Of a DNA stretch of 64,000 nucleotides, positions 63,311-64,000 are shown in pieces; the first letter of the stretch is position 1; each line of letters starts with the position of its first letter. The notes below the pieces were generated by a model that was not told the origin of the DNA, did not search any database, and worked only from the letters and a program-made list of their open reading frames with translations. The stretch covers positions 46,082,423 to 46,146,422 of the forward strand of contig OZ024854.1 in the NCBI GenBank assembly GCA_964017155.1, in the 5' to 3' direction. A program made the position numbers and the translations under genes. Origin of the DNA: Oasisia sp. SBJ-2009 (lineage: Eukaryota > Annelida > Polychaeta > Sabellida > Siboglinidae).

Positions 63311-64000
63311 CTACAAGCGACAATCGAAATGTTTTTTGTTAGATTGACGGTTAATCAAACACATTACATATACGTAGCTTTCTTCGAATTTCGAAAATAA
63401 TTTCGACACTTATTACAATTAAAGCACGCGACACCAGCAGCACTTTAAAGTACATTTTCAAATTATAGATTATACATCATTTGTCATCTTGGTTATTTTA
63501 GTCTATGAGCAATGATCAACTCAGCTTTATTGATCATAATGATACACAACACTGAAAATACGACGTCAGCACATTGACGAAGCGATGAATGATATAATAA
63601 GTTTGATAATATTAAATAATTATATAATAATCATCATATACTATCTCACATGAAGGTTTTCTATAATATTTGTGGTAAGCAACTGAAGTATCTAAATATG
63701 TATCTAAGTAGACTATATAATATTATAAGCACCGATGCACGAAATACGTCCGCACAGCTGGAGAGGCATGACCGCACAGGCCTGTGCGAACATGCCCCAA
63801 GCATCCAACACGTGAATAATTCTGAATTGCGCGAAAATGCTACTTATGAAAGTATCCATTATTTCACACATCATAAAACATTAAAATGCAATTTGGAATT
63901 ATGAAATAAAATGCATATGCACGTCTTACAGTTAAAGTAATACATATAACAGCATATGAGTAAAATTACATAAGTGTTTACGAAAATAAAATGTTATGTC
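63311..64000. other. Intron upstream of SSUH2-like exon a
   Basis: Exon a starts in phase 2, so an earlier exon must lie beyond this point. None was recognised before the edge of the window. Confidence 0.45.

Overview
The window is from an animal nuclear genome. Genes are split by GT-AG introns, the sequence is AT-rich, intergenic and intronic DNA is full of transposons, and long perfect simple-repeat arrays are present. The mix of elements (THAP-bearing TTAA transposons, a Mutator-like transposase relic, L2- and CR1/Jockey-like LINEs, a Gypsy LTR element) fits a marine invertebrate, possibly a lophotrochozoan. Nothing seen fixes the phylum or species.

Three protein genes can be supported. 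(1) A single-exon-coding C2H2 zinc-finger protein of 483 aa lies on the minus strand (10628-9177), with a short uORF overlapping its start. (2) A 12-exon plus-strand gene (19517-47494) encodes a 616-aa protein with an N-terminal RRM, an RS-rich middle and a periphilin-1-type C-terminus. All eleven splice junctions agree in phase. Periphilin-1 is an RNA-binding subunit of the HUSH silencing complex in mammals. (3) A minus-strand SSUH2-like gene (63310-52214, both ends missing) has six recognisable exons, including six DnaJ-like CxxCxGxG knuckles.

Layout. 1-3.9 kb: non-coding with one MITE. 3.9-7.6 kb: nested foldback elements abutting a THAP/TTAA (Kolobok-like) transposon. 9.2-10.6 kb: zinc-finger gene. 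13-14.5 kb: internally deleted L2 LINE between 21-bp repeats. 15.6-19.1 kb: tetranucleotide array, then a CR1/Jockey-type LINE split by a 1.3-kb inverted-repeat element. 19.3-47.5 kb: periphilin-like gene. Its introns hold two Kolobok-like copies (one with a Gypsy element inside it), several TIR/MITE families, a Mutator-like transposase relic, LINE relics and a 171-bp LINE fragment with a 14-bp target duplication. 47.5-52.2 kb: little recognisable apart from a minisatellite and a foldback. 52.2-63.3 kb: SSUH2-like gene whose introns are built largely of minisatellites and microsatellites.

The most unusual feature is the SSUH2-like intron at 54448-58451. Its 5' splice site belongs to a 34-bp tandem array and its 3' splice site to a ~2-kb 22/23-bp tandem array, so copies of both splice signals have been amplified inside one intron. 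The other strong points are the RRM-periphilin architecture, a family of five related THAP/TTAA transposons with datable nesting, and a perfect ~1-kb pentanucleotide array.
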